From: Candidatus Avimonas caecicola
GTDB lineage: Bacteria > Bacillota > Clostridia > Oscillospirales > Acutalibacteraceae
Assembly (NCBI GenBank): GCA_904419875.1
Contig: CAJFTG010000020.1
Location: 1 to 41,874 of the forward strand
Reading direction: 5' to 3'
DNA length: 41,874 nt
A program made the position numbers and the translations under genes. This document shows positions 24,775 to 32,839 of this stretch, piece after piece. The notes under the pieces are model-generated. The model made no database searches. It was not told where the DNA came from and worked only from the letters and a program-made list of their open reading frames with translations. How positions within the stretch are numbered: position 1 is the first letter of the stretch; each line of letters begins with the position of its first letter.

Positions 24775-25093
24775 GTCCCTCTCTGTCCCCCTGTCAACAC
24801 TTCCCCTTTCCCCTTTCCCTTTCCCTGTTTCTTTTCCTTTCCTTCCCATGCCATGCACGGCCTGTAAACGGGCCGTGCGCAGTGCAGGGGAGAAGCAGGG
24901 GAGAAGCAGGGGGGAAGCAGGGGGAAGCAGGGGGAAGCAGGGGGAAGCAGGGGGAGCAAGGGGGCAGGGGCGGGAAAGGGCAGGGGAGGATAGAGAGGGG
25001 ATAGGACGGAGTAGGAAGGGGTAGGAAGGGATGGGAAGGGATAGGACGGAGGAGGAAAGGCCGGAAGGGGGTGAAGGCTGAAAAAGGGACGCC
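24775..25093. repeat. Pyrimidine tract, central hairpin and GCAGGGGGAA repeat array
   Basis: Between two convergent genes, 24775-24850 is almost pure pyrimidine. A hairpin GCACGGCC-TGTAAACG-GGCCGTGC sits at 24855-24878. From 24884 to about 25070 the + strand is almost pure purine. The purine half begins with tandem units GCAGGGGAGAA (twice), GCAGGGGGGAA and GCAGGGGGAA (three times), then degenerates to GTAGGAAGGG and ATAGGACGGA units. The two halves are similar in style when read on opposite strands. No gene is present. Confidence 0.85.
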
Positions 25094-25120
25094 AAAAAGC
25101 CCCCGCCAAAGCGGAGGCTT
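25094..25120 (-). terminator. Terminator of rpsT
   Basis: On the minus strand the stem AAGCCTCCGC / GCGGGGGCTT (one mismatch, loop TTTG) is followed by a T-run. It lies 20 bp past the rpsT stop. Confidence 0.88.
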
Positions 25121-25140
25121 TACAGACACAGGGCCGATAT

Positions 25141-25395
25141 TCAGGCGTTGGCCTTCTTGGCAAGGGCGGACTTTCTCCTGGCAGCGGTATTCTTGTGCAG
25201 GAGACCCTTGGCGACAGCCTGGTCGATCGATTTGACCGCGGCACGCACGGCCTCGTCCTTGTCGGCGGCGCCGGTTTCCAGCGCGATGTTCGCCTTCTTG
25301 ATCTGGGTGCGCAGGGCCGAACGGTTGGCCTGGTTCCGCGCCGACTTCACGGCGATCACCTGAACGCGCTTCTTTGCGGATTTGATATTGGGCAT
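25141..25395 (-). CDS. rpsT: 30S ribosomal protein S20
   Basis: Small basic 16S rRNA-binding protein of 84 aa, typical S20 length. The sequence starts P-N-I-K-S-A-K-K-R-V and continues with R-N-Q-A-N-R-S-A-L-R-T and a C-terminal K-G-L-L-H-K-N-T-A-A-R-R-K-S-A-L, all S20 hallmarks. The start is ATG 25395, preceded by GGGAGGTG. An in-frame GTG two codons earlier is part of that leader and unlikely. It is divergent from gpr; rpsT next to gpr-spoIIP is also the Bacillus arrangement. Confidence 0.97.
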   Translation of the reverse strand: MPNIKSAKKRVQVIAVKSARNQANRSALRTQIKKANIALETGAADKDEAVRAAVKSIDQAVAKGLLHKNTAARRKSALAKKANA

Positions 25396-25746
25396 GGTCA
25401 CACCTCCCTTGCGGCAAGTATTCCTAAATCACGCAAAAGCTATGTTACCATGAATCCGGGAAAAATGCAACAGTTTTTTAAGCCGGAAGCGGAATTCCGC
25501 CGTTTTTTGCGCACGGCGCGGGCTTATCCGGGGGAATCTTCGGAAAACCATGCCGCCTCCTGCGTAGAATGCGGGGAAACGGGCAATCCTTGTAAAAGGA
25601 GCGGCCGGAACGGTCCGCCCGTCCGGCGGGAATGGGACGGCCGGGGGACGGGCCGTATGCCGCCGGCTGCCGGTCCCGGCTTTAGCGGGAAGTATGCGCC
25701 GTTGCGCCGGGCCGTGAGAATGTAAGAAGGGCAGGAGAAAGGAAAT
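25396..25746. other. rpsT-gpr divergent intergenic region
   Basis: No gene is seen in 351 bases. The rpsT promoter lies at 25442-25470. A palindrome GCGGAATTCCGC (25489-25500) is followed by a T-run. I could not find a convincing forespore (sigma-G) promoter for gpr. Confidence 0.6.
25442..25470 (-). promoter_or_regulatory. Sigma-A promoter of rpsT
   Basis: On the minus strand: TTGCAT (25470-25465), 17-bp spacer and TAACAT (25447-25442). The leader is about 40 nt. Confidence 0.78.
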
Positions 25747-26634
25747 ATGCAGATCCGCACCGATTTGGCCCTGGAGGCCGCCGCGCTCGCCCGGGACGGC
25801 CGGGACAGGGCCGGGCGTCTGGAGGGCGTACGGCAGGAGAGCGAGACGGAAGAGGAGATGACCTTTACCCGCATCGTGATCGAAAGCCGGGAAGGGGAAG
25901 AAGCGCTGGGGCGCCCGCGGGGAAAATACATCACCGCGGAGCTGCCGCCGCTGACCGACGACGAGGAAGACCTGGAGAAAAAGGCGCGGCGGCTCGGCAG
26001 GGAGCTGCGCTCTCTTCTGCCTTCGGAGGGGCCGGTTCTGGTGGTCGGCCTGGGAAACGAGGGGATTACGCCGGATGCGCTGGGCCCGCAGACGGCCCGG
26101 CAGGTGCTGGCCACCCGGCATATCGAGGGGGAGTTCGCCCGCAGCGCCGGGTTGGACGACCTGCGGCCCGTGGCCGTCTTTGCGCCCGGCGTGCTGGGGC
26201 AGACCGGGGTGGAAAGCGGCGACATGGTGCGCGGGATCTGCGGCGTGGTCCGCCCGGGGGCGGTTATTGCGGTGGACGCGCTGGCGGCCCGCAGCGTGGC
26301 CCGGCTGGGCTGCACCGTTCAGCTCTGCGACACCGGCATCGCGCCGGGGTCGGGGGTCGGCAATAACCGGATGGAGCTCAACCGGGCCGCCCTGGGCGTC
26401 CCCGTGATCGGCGTAGGGGTTCCCACGGTGGTGGACGCCCAGACCATCGCCTGGGAGATGACCGGCCGGGAAGAGGATGCGCAGGCGCTCTCTCCCCGCG
26501 GGGAGGCGATGATGGTCACCCCGCGGGAGATCGACCTTCTCATCGGCCGGGCCTCCCGGCTGGTGGCCATGGCCGTCAACGCGGCGCTGCAGCCGGCGTA
26601 TTCGCCGCTTTCCCTGACGGCCGCCGCCGGGTAG
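25747..26634 (+). CDS. gpr: Germination protease GPR (spore endopeptidase)
   Basis: This 295-aa aspartic-type protease is made in the forespore and degrades the DNA-protecting small acid-soluble proteins at germination. It starts with I-R-T-D-L-A-L-E-A, the family's N-terminal motif, then G-K-Y-I-T-A-E-L-P. The two catalytic-region signatures are G-L-G-N-E-G-I-T-P-D-A-L-G-P (about 100-113) and V-I-A-V-D-A-L-A-A-R-S (about 176-186), each with a key Asp. D-T-G-I-A-P-G-S-G-V-G-N-N-R follows. It is shorter than the Bacillus enzyme (about 370 aa), mostly at the C-terminus. The ribosome-binding site is AGGAGAAAGG. An 11-bp unit, CCGGGTAGGAG, is duplicated across the stop codon (26627-26648). Confidence 0.93.
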   Translation: MQIRTDLALEAAALARDGRDRAGRLEGVRQESETEEEMTFTRIVIESREGEEALGRPRGKYITAELPPLTDDEEDLEKKARRLGRELRSLLPSEGPVLVVGLGNEGITPDALGPQTARQVLATRHIEGEFARSAGLDDLRPVAVFAPGVLGQTGVESGDMVRGICGVVRPGAVIAVDALAARSVARLGCTVQLCDTGIAPGSGVGNNRMELNRAALGVPVIGVGVPTVVDAQTIAWEMTGREEDAQALSPRGEAMMVTPREIDLLIGRASRLVAMAVNAALQPAYSPLSLTAAAG

Positions 26635-26648
26635 GAGCCGGGTAGGAG
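26627..26648 (+). repeat. 11-bp duplication spanning the gpr stop codon
   Basis: CCGGGTAGGAG occurs at 26627-26637 and 26638-26648; the TAG at 26632-26634 is the stop. A further partial CCGGGG follows. It is another short purine-rich tandem repeat at a gene 3' end. Confidence 0.85.
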
Positions 26649-26682
26649 CCGGGGAGAAGAGCCGGAGGAGAGACGGGCGGGA

Positions 26683-26707
26683 GGCGAAGGCCGTCCGGGC
26701 CTTCGCC
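26683..26707 (+). terminator. Hairpin after gpr
   Basis: The 10-bp stem GGCGAAGGCC (26683-26692) / GGCCTTCGCC (26698-26707) has loop GTCCG. There is no T-tract. It may be an mRNA 3'-end or partial terminator between gpr and spoIIP. A similar CCGAAGGCC stem lies at 34746-34767. Confidence 0.5.
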
Positions 26708-26775
26708 CCGCGGCCCCGAAAGCGGCCGGAAGAGCGGCATATTCCCCTTCCCGCACGCATAGGCTGGTAACGGTG

Positions 26776-27948
26776 ATGACGATGCGGAAAAGATCGATAC
26801 GAAGCCATACGGGGGAGGGGCGTTCCGGCGCCGTCCGTCCCCTTCTGGCCCTGGGGACGGTGGCCCTTTGCGCCGCGCTGGCGCTCGGCGGGCTTTCCGG
26901 CGACCAGCTTCTCGCCTTCGGGCAGCGGATGGCGCTGCTGTCGGTGGGCATCATGCAGCCGGAGGGCGGCGCCGAGGCGCTCAATGGCCGGTTGGACCGT
27001 TCCCCCGCCGCCAACGAGGGGGGGGACGGCGGATCCGAGCCGATCAAGGGATCCGACGCCGCCGGCCCGACGCTGCCCTATGAGCCGGGGAGCGGCAATC
27101 AGGAAGGGCCGGATCAGGCGGCGGACGCGCCGGCGGAAATCCCGCCCGAGGCGGGGGACGGCGGGAAGATTACCGAAACGCAGCTCACCCTGGGGAGCAC
27201 GTTTGTGCAGGGAGTGGCCATTAAAAACGCCAGCAGCGCCGCGATCAACATTGCCGAACAGCTGAAGATTGCGCCGGACCTGGGCCTGACCGATACCGCG
27301 GAGCCGCAGGTCCTGATCGTCCACACCCATACCACCGAGGCGTATATGGCGTACGATGCGGGGTATTATAATGCCGACGACCCATCCCGCACTCAGGACA
27401 ACACCCGGAACGTGGTGGCCGTGGGAGAGGCGATCGCCGCCCAGCTGCGGGCCGCGGGGATCGGCGTCATCCACGACACCACCGTCCACGACAGCCCCAA
27501 GTATACCGGGGCGTACGACCGTTCGGCCGCAACCATCCAGAAGAACCTGGACGAGTATCCCACCATCAAGGTGGTGCTGGATATCCACCGGGATGCGATC
27601 AACCAGTCGGCCACCAACAAGCTCAAACCCACGACGGTCATCAATGGGCGGAAGGCGGCGCAGATGATGATTATTGCCAGCGCCAACGATTCCGCCGCCC
27701 AGCCCCATCCCAACTGGCAGGAGAATATGCGCCTGGCCCTGCGGCTGCAAAGCGCCCTGCACACCCAGTATGAGGGGATTGTGCGGCCGCTGTATGTGGT
27801 GAACAGCCGGTATAACCAGCACCTGACCAACGGCTCCCTCCTGGTGGAGATGGGCGCGGAAGGGAACACGGTGGAGGAAGCCTGCTACAGCGGGCAGATT
27901 TTGGGGAAAACGCTGGCGCAGGTGCTCAATTCGCTGAAAGGAGAATAG
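26776..27948 (+). CDS. spoIIP: Stage II sporulation protein P (peptidoglycan amidase/endopeptidase)
   Basis: Membrane-anchored cell-wall hydrolase that works with SpoIID and SpoIIM during engulfment of the forespore; 390 aa. One N-terminal helix (about 20-40) is followed by an acidic Pro/Gly/Glu-rich linker (to about 125). The catalytic domain has V-L-I-V-H-T-H-T-T-E-A-Y (catalytic His near 180), R-N-V-V-A-V-G-E-A-I, V-V-L-D-I-H-R-D-A-I and the conserved L-L-V-E-M-G-A-E-G-N-T near the end. Possible starts are GTG 26773, ATG 26776 and ATG 26782; the ribosome-binding site is weak. gpr-spoIIP adjacency matches Bacillus, but lepA, the usual next gene there, does not follow. Confidence 0.93.
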   Translation: MTMRKRSIRSHTGEGRSGAVRPLLALGTVALCAALALGGLSGDQLLAFGQRMALLSVGIMQPEGGAEALNGRLDRSPAANEGGDGGSEPIKGSDAAGPTLPYEPGSGNQEGPDQAADAPAEIPPEAGDGGKITETQLTLGSTFVQGVAIKNASSAAINIAEQLKIAPDLGLTDTAEPQVLIVHTHTTEAYMAYDAGYYNADDPSRTQDNTRNVVAVGEAIAAQLRAAGIGVIHDTTVHDSPKYTGAYDRSAATIQKNLDEYPTIKVVLDIHRDAINQSATNKLKPTTVINGRKAAQMMIIASANDSAAQPHPNWQENMRLALRLQSALHTQYEGIVRPLYVVNSRYNQHLTNGSLLVEMGAEGNTVEEACYSGQILGKTLAQVLNSLKGE

Positions 27949-27980
27949 GCGCCGCTCATGGGGCGGGCCGTTCGGAGGAT

Positions 27981-28352
27981 ATGCAAAGGAAGACGGAAAA
28001 ATACCGCCGGCTGCGGGCGTTCTGCGCAGCGTTCACCCTGACCTTTTCCCTGCTGCTGCTGGGGGCGGGCTTCCTGGTTGCGGATTACAACACGCGGCAG
28101 ATGGGCTTCGGGAACGGCAGCCTCCGCCTGGACGTGACCACGCAGGAGGGGAAGATCCTGCTCAGCCTGTTCGGCCGGGAACGGGTGGTGCCCCTTTCGA
28201 AGGAAGTGCAGGAATGGGCCGGCCGGATTTGGGCGCTGACGCCCCCCGCCTGGCGGGCCGAGGTATGGCTGTTCCAGGGGGAACGGGCGGCGGCGCCGGC
28301 ACTCCTCGAGTGGACCGGCGCCGGGGAGGGGGAAGGCGAAAGCCCCCCGTAG
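27981..28352 (+). CDS. Hypothetical single-pass membrane protein after spoIIP
   Basis: Not recognised. The 123-aa protein has a basic N-terminus (R-K-T-E-K-Y-R-R-L-R) and one membrane helix (about 13-35), followed by about 85 residues that should lie outside the cytoplasm: G-F-G-N-G-S-L-R-L-D-V, I-L-L-S-L-F-G-R-E-R-V-V-P-L and a Pro/Gly/Glu tail. GGAGG lies only two to three bases before ATG 27981, unusually close, so initiation may be inefficient or coupled to spoIIP (32-bp gap). Position suggests co-expression with spoIIP and a possible sporulation link, which is inference. A terminator follows at 28410-28458. Confidence 0.6.
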   Translation: MQRKTEKYRRLRAFCAAFTLTFSLLLLGAGFLVADYNTRQMGFGNGSLRLDVTTQEGKILLSLFGRERVVPLSKEVQEWAGRIWALTPPAWRAEVWLFQGERAAAPALLEWTGAGEGEGESPP

Positions 28353-28409
28353 GGGCGGCGCTCCGTGCGGCTCTTGGCGGGTGGATGCCGGACAAATCGG
28401 AAAACGCTG

Positions 28410-28458
28410 ATGGAGAATTTGTAAATTGGAAAATTTACAAATTCTCCATTATTTTTTT
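28410..28458 (+). terminator. AT-rich 17-bp hairpin terminator
   Basis: A perfect stem of 17 bp (28411-28427 with 28432-28448; plus an A-T pair) has loop GGAA and is followed by TTATTTTTTT. It starts TGGAGAATTTG. The arms are about 75% A+T in a GC-rich region, which is unlike the window's other terminators. It ends the spoIIP transcript and sits right before the ABC-transporter promoter region. Confidence 0.8.
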
Positions 28459-28470
28459 GACCGGCAGAGG

Positions 28471-28476
28471 TATAAT
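28471..28476 (+). promoter_or_regulatory. Candidate -10 box for the ABC transporter gene
   Basis: A perfect TATAAT lies 155 bp upstream of the ATG, preceded by the T-run of the hairpin. The only good -35 match (TTGACC, 28457-28462) is just 8 bp away. At 17 bp the hexamer is ATTATT. The promoter may therefore need an activator, or the hairpin DNA may act as an operator. Confidence 0.4.
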
Positions 28477-28630
28477 GCAAAAAGCAGGAAAAGCCGGATA
28501 CGGGCCTGACAAAACCCATCGGCCGCGTGACGATGCCGCCTGCGGCCGGCGGGTTTTCCGATCTATGGCGGGGGCCGGCGGGGAGCCGGCCCGCCTTGGG
28601 ATTCCGCGCAGGAAGGAAAGGAGTCGCGGC

Positions 28631-31339
28631 ATGCTTCAGATCAAGAATATATCCAAGCAGTATAAGACCGGGGATTTGACGCAGAGGGCGCTGGACGGCG
28701 TCAGCCTGAATCTGCGGGACAACGAATTCGTCGCCGTCCTGGGGCCGAGCGGGTCGGGGAAAACGACCCTGCTCAACATCATCGGCGGGCTGGACCATTA
28801 CGACGACGGCGATCTGATTATCAACGGCATCTCCACCAAAAGGTACCGGGACCGGGACTGGGACTCCTACCGGAACCATACCATCGGCTTTGTTTTCCAA
28901 AGCTATAACCTGATCCCCCATCAGTCGGTGCTGGCGAACGTGGAGCTGGCGCTGACCATCTCGGGCATCTCCAAACGGGAACGGAAGAAGCGGGCGCGGG
29001 AGGCGCTGGAAAAGGTGGGCCTGGGCGAACAGGCGCACAAAAGGCCGAACCAGATGTCCGGCGGACAGATGCAGCGGGTGGCCATCGCCCGCGCGCTGGT
29101 CAACAATCCGGACATCCTGCTGGCCGACGAGCCGACCGGCGCGCTGGATTCGGAAACCAGCATCCAGGTCATGGAGCTGCTCAAGGAGGTGGCGAAGGAC
29201 CGCCTGGTGGTGATGGTCACCCATAATCCGGAGCTGGCACAGACCTATGCCACCCGCACCGTCCGGCTGAAGGACGGGAAGATCCTGGACGATACCGACC
29301 CCTTCGCCGTCAACGAGCAGGAGATGGCGCCCCCGAAGCATGAGAACATGGGCCGGGCTTCCATGTCCTTTTTGACCGCGCTTTCCCTGAGCTTCAACAA
29401 CCTGCGGACCAAAAAGGCGCGCACCCTGCTCACCTCCTTCGCCGGGTCGATCGGGATCATCGGCATCGCCCTGATCCTGTCCATTTCCACCGGGGTGAAC
29501 AATTATATCACCGCCATTCAGAAGGACACCATGACCGCCTATCCCATCACCATCGACGCCCAGTCGTTCGACCTGAGCAGCATGATGGAGCTGGGGATGG
29601 AAGCGGGCACCGCCGAGCGGGACCACGCGCTCGACGCGGTCTATTCCAACAGCCTGGGCCTGGAAATGGTCAGCAGCATGACGGCGAGCATCACCGAAAA
29701 CAACCTGACTGCGTTCAAGAAATATCTGGACGACCCGGACAGCGAAATCCGTCAGTATCTGGGGGAAAACGGCGTTGTCTATTCGTACGACGTACAGTTC
29801 GACGCCTATGCCTACGACCCGGAGGGCGAGCTGGTCAACACCGACGGCAGCACGCTGCAGAACGGGCAGGGGCCTTCCGCGGGCGGAATGGCTTCCATGG
29901 GCGGGATGATGGGCCCCTCCGGCAATTTCGATGAAATCCTGCCGGGCCAGGACGGCGCGCTCATCAGCAAGGCGGTCACCGATAATTACGATTTGCTGTA
30001 CGGCAGCTGGCCTCAGAGCTACGACGAGGTGGTTCTGGTGCTGGACGCCAACAATGAAATTTCCGCCTCCGCCCTGTATGAGCTGGGGCTGCTCCCTTCC
30101 GGGGAATACAAGGAGCTGATGGCCAGAATCGAAAACGGGGAGGAGGTGGAGCTGGAGGAGCACTCCTGGAGCTACGAGGAAATCTGCTCCCAAACCTTCC
30201 GGCTGGTGCCTGCCTGCGACTACTACGAGGAACAGGAGGACGGGTCGTTCCGGAACCTCGCGGAGAAAAAGGAAACCCTCCGGGAGCTGGTGGACGGCGC
30301 GCTGACCCTGAAGGTGGTCGGCGTGGTCCGCCCGGCGGAGGACGCCTCCGCCACCCCGGTCACCCGGCCGGTTGGCTACACCCGGGCGCTGACCGATTAC
30401 CTCATTGAACACACTGCGGAAAGCCCGGTCGTCCGGGCACAGCAGGAAAGCCCCGACGTCAGCGTGCTCAGCGGGCTGCGCTTCGCCCCCTCGGACGACG
30501 CGGACCGAATCGCCGACGCCAAGACCTACCTTACGAATCTGAGCGTATCGGATAAGGCGGCCCTGTGCGCGGATATGGTCCGGGCGATGTACGGCGACGA
30601 TCCCCAAAGGGCCGAGATGATGCTTTCCATGAGCGAGACACAGCTCGCCGCCGCGCTGGATCAGTACCTGCTCGACCCGGAGGACGACGTGCTGCTGATG
30701 ATTTACGATGCGTATATCTCCCCCGGCACCTACGACGGCAATATGGAAACGTTCGGGTACGTCAGCCTGGACGCCCCTTCCTCCATCAGCCTGTACGCCG
30801 ACAGCTTTGAAGACAAGGACTCCATCTCGGCCTGCATCGAACGGTATAACTCCACGGCGGCGGCCGAGGATCAGATTACCTACACCGATTACGTGGGCCT
30901 GCTGATGTCTTCGGTCACCACGATTGTGAATATTATCACCTATGTGCTGATCGCCTTTGTCGCCGTGTCGCTGGTGGTATCCTCCATCATGATCGGCATT
31001 ATCACCTATATTTCGGTGCTGGAGCGTACCAAGGAGATCGGCATTCTGCGGGCCATCGGCGCGTCGAAACGGAACATCTCCCAGGTGTTCAACGCGGAAA
31101 CCTTTATCGTCGGCCTGTGCGCGGGCCTCATCGGCGTCGGGGTCACCTGCCTGCTCAATTTCCCGATCAACGCCATTATCCATGCGCTGGCCGGCACCGA
31201 TGTGGTGAATGCGTCCCTGCCGCTGCCCGGCGCAGTGATTCTGGTGGCGCTGAGCATGGCGCTGACCCTGATCGCCGGCCTGATCCCCTCCCGGAAGGCG
31301 GCGAAAAAGGATCCGGTGACCGCGCTGCGTACCGAATAA
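28631..31339 (+). CDS. Fused ABC ATPase/FtsX-type permease (MacB-like exporter)
   Basis: This 902-aa protein fuses an ABC ATPase to its permease. The ATPase (1-230) has Walker A G-P-S-G-S-G-K-T (38-45), signature S-G-G-Q-M-Q-R (143-149) and Walker B I-L-L-A-D-E-P (162-168). A first helix near 266-288 precedes an extracytoplasmic domain of about 470 residues (290-758). Three C-terminal helices with the FtsX/MacB motif [19 protein letters not shown] complete it. The type VII ABC fold usually drives mechanical work on or extrusion of peptides, antibiotics or lipoproteins, not uptake. ATG 28631 has AAAGGAG 9 nt upstream. No histidine kinase/regulator pair of the bacitracin-resistance type is adjacent, so substrate is unknown. 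Confidence 0.92.
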   Translation: MLQIKNISKQYKTGDLTQRALDGVSLNLRDNEFVAVLGPSGSGKTTLLNIIGGLDHYDDGDLIINGISTKRYRDRDWDSYRNHTIGFVFQSYNLIPHQSVLANVELALTISGISKRERKKRAREALEKVGLGEQAHKRPNQMSGGQMQRVAIARALVNNPDILLADEPTGALDSETSIQVMELLKEVAKDRLVVMVTHNPELAQTYATRTVRLKDGKILDDTDPFAVNEQEMAPPKHENMGRASMSFLTALSLSFNNLRTKKARTLLTSFAGSIGIIGIALILSISTGVNNYITAIQKDTMTAYPITIDAQSFDLSSMMELGMEAGTAERDHALDAVYSNSLGLEMVSSMTASITENNLTAFKKYLDDPDSEIRQYLGENGVVYSYDVQFDAYAYDPEGELVNTDGSTLQNGQGPSAGGMASMGGMMGPSGNFDEILPGQDGALISKAVTDNYDLLYGSWPQSYDEVVLVLDANNEISASALYELGLLPSGEYKELMARIENGEEVELEEHSWSYEEICSQTFRLVPACDYYEEQEDGSFRNLAEKKETLRELVDGALTLKVVGVVRPAEDASATPVTRPVGYTRALTDYLIEHTAESPVVRAQQESPDVSVLSGLRFAPSDDADRIADAKTYLTNLSVSDKAALCADMVRAMYGDDPQRAEMMLSMSETQLAAALDQYLLDPEDDVLLMIYDAYISPGTYDGNMETFGYVSLDAPSSISLYADSFEDKDSISACIERYNSTAAAEDQITYTDYVGLLMSSVTTIVNIITYVLIAFVAVSLVVSSIMIGIITYISVLERTKEIGILRAIGASKRNISQVFNAETFIVGLCAGLIGVGVTCLLNFPINAIIHALAGTDVVNASLPLPGAVILVALSMALTLIAGLIPSRKAAKKDPVTALRTE

Positions 31340-31410
31340 GGGCAGGCGGCGCGCCCGGCAGCGCAGGCGGCGGCCGGGAACGACGACGCGCGAAAGCGGC
31401 ATTTGCCATA

Positions 31411-31444
31411 AAAAGAAGGACCGACGGCCGTCGGTCCTTCTTTT
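31411..31444. terminator. Terminator after the ABC transporter
   Basis: A perfect 34-nt palindrome: AAAAGAAGGACCGACGG and its complement ending CTTCTTTT. The A-run before and T-run after the GC core allow termination in both directions. Confidence 0.92.
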
Positions 31445-31657
31445 CCGCGTGAGGGCGCCTTCGGCCGCCGAAGCCAGATAAAAAACGTTTACCGATTGGG
31501 AAAAAACGGCGGAAAGAAAAGGAGAAAAGGCAGGAGAAAAACGCGTATATATTTCCTTTGCTTGCAAACAATAACAGGGCACAAATCAAGGTTGCAGGGG
31601 AGCGGACGGCTTACCCGCTGACCGGCTGTTCCCTGCGGTTATATGGAGGAATTGGAT

Positions 31658-32200
31658 TTGAAAGCAACAGGAATTGTACGCCGTATCGACGACCTGGGGC
31701 GGGTCGTCATTCCCAAGGAAATCCGCCGCACCATGCGCATCCGGGAGGGCGACCCCCTGGAGATTTTCACCGACAACGACGGCGAGGTCGTGTTCAAAAA
31801 ATACTCGCCGGTGGGCGAAATGTCCCCCTTCGCCGCCCCGTACGCGGACGTGATGTCCCGCGCCTGCAGTATGCCGGTGCTCATCTGCGACCGCGACCAC
31901 GTGGTTGCGGCGGCCGGCGTTTCCCGCAAGGAGTTTCTGGAGCGCCGCATCTCGGCACAGCTCGAGGAAATCATCGAATCCCGCCGTACCCAGGTGGCGG
32001 CGGCGGGCGACCCAAAGCGCACCCAGCCGGTCGAAGGAATCGAACGCTATGCGGCGGTCACCGTTCCCATCATGGCGGCGGGCGACGTGATCGGCGCGGT
32101 CTGTCTGCTGCTGCCGGACACCGGCGCGGTCCCCGGCGAGGGAGATGTGAAGCTTGCCCAGGTGGCGGCCGCCTTCCTCGGGCGGCAGATGGAGGAGTAG
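31658..32200 (+). CDS. spoVT: Stage V sporulation protein T (AbrB-type forespore regulator)
   Basis: This 180-aa regulator of forespore (sigma-G) genes is close to the 178 aa of B. subtilis SpoVT. It has a swapped-hairpin AbrB DNA-binding domain (1-50): K-A-T-G-I-V-R-R-I-D-D-L-G-R-V-V-I-P-K, then E-I-R-R-T-M-R-I-R-E-G-D-P-L-E-I-F. A C-terminal GAF domain (about 55-178) includes C-D-R-D-H-V-V-A-A-A-G-V-S-R-K-E and the family end A-A-A-F-L-G-R-Q-M-E. I chose the TTG at 31658, since it gives the canonical N-terminus and is preceded by GGAGG at 31645-31649. An in-frame ATG at 31643 lies before that ribosome-binding site and would add five unusual residues. Confidence 0.95.
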   Translation: MKATGIVRRIDDLGRVVIPKEIRRTMRIREGDPLEIFTDNDGEVVFKKYSPVGEMSPFAAPYADVMSRACSMPVLICDRDHVVAAAGVSRKEFLERRISAQLEEIIESRRTQVAAAGDPKRTQPVEGIERYAAVTVPIMAAGDVIGAVCLLLPDTGAVPGEGDVKLAQVAAAFLGRQMEE

Positions 32201-32207
32201 GCAAGGC

Positions 32208-32240
32208 GCAGGGAAGACGCAGGGAAGACGCAGGCAAAAC
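32208..32240 (+). repeat. 11-bp tandem repeat just after spoVT (GCAGGGAAGAC)
   Basis: GCAGGGAAGAC occurs at 32208-32218 and 32219-32229, with a third diverged copy GCAGGCAAAAC at 32230-32240. The array starts 8 bp past the spoVT stop. The core matches the GCAGG-plus-purine family. Confidence 0.9.
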
Positions 32241-32276
32241 AGGCGTCGGCACAAAAATAGAATAACCGGAACAAGC

Positions 32277-32310
32277 AAAAAACGGCACCGTTTTCCGCGG
32301 CGCCGTTTTT
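32277..32310 (+). terminator. Terminator of spoVT
   Basis: The stem AAAAACGGCACCG / CGGCGCCGTTTTT has one mismatch, a 7-nt loop and ends in TTTTT. Confidence 0.88.
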
Positions 32311-32839
32311 GCCCTGCCGCTGCAAAAAGGTCCCCGCTTCGTCCGGGGGAGCCAGGCGGAGGGAGGTCGGCCAGGGGAGAAAGGCTTGAGCCAAAAAGGC
32401 CGGATTGGCATAGCAAAAGGCGGCGGCCGCCTTCCCCCGGCGAAAGCATCGTTTTCAGTGTGGAGGGAATGCAGGAACCCGCGCATCCCCGGCGGGGATG
32501 CGGATAACCCCATTATGCCTGCATGCAAGTGCCGGGGAAAGCCGCCTGAGAGGGCAATGCGGCCTGCCCGTCCAAGGGCCAAGCCCGTATATGGCCCTTC
32601 CGGGGCCTGTTTTGACCGCCGGCACGCCGGCGGTTTTCGCCTTTGCGCCCCGTGTCCCTGGTTCCGGATGGGAAAGGAATGCCGGCCGCTCCCGCCCCGC
32701 GGCCGGTATCCTCCGTGAGCTCAGAGGACGCGGCGGCTCCCGGGACAGCCGCATGGAAGACGACGGGAGAAGAGGGGGACGGCGGGAAAGGGGGGAAGCG
32801 GGGAGAAGCGGGGAGAAGCGGAAAGCGGGAAACGGCGCC
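32311..32839. other. Gene-free region between spoVT and the symporter gene
   Basis: Between the 3' ends of two convergent genes. No gene is recognised. A hairpin ACCGCCGGC-AC-GCCGGCGGT followed by TTTT lies at 32615-32637. A purine-rich tract with GCGGGGAGAA repeats (about 32740-32835) sits just past the symporter stop. Confidence 0.65.
32790..32835 (+). repeat. Purine-rich decamer repeat (GCGGGGAGAA)
   Basis: Units of the form GGGGGGAAGC, GGGGAGAAGC (twice) and GGAAAGC lie in tandem, immediately downstream (in the minus-strand sense) of the symporter gene. Confidence 0.7.

Noticed and set aside
24884-25070. Repeat array as a possible CRISPR
   Set aside because: Units are 10-11 bp with no spacers of constant length and no cas genes; it is a simple tandem repeat.
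25500-25746. Forespore sigma-G promoter for gpr (and for spoVT near 31545-31575)
   Set aside because: No pair of -35/-10 elements with correct spacing matched well; the GTATA at 31545 has no good -10 partner.
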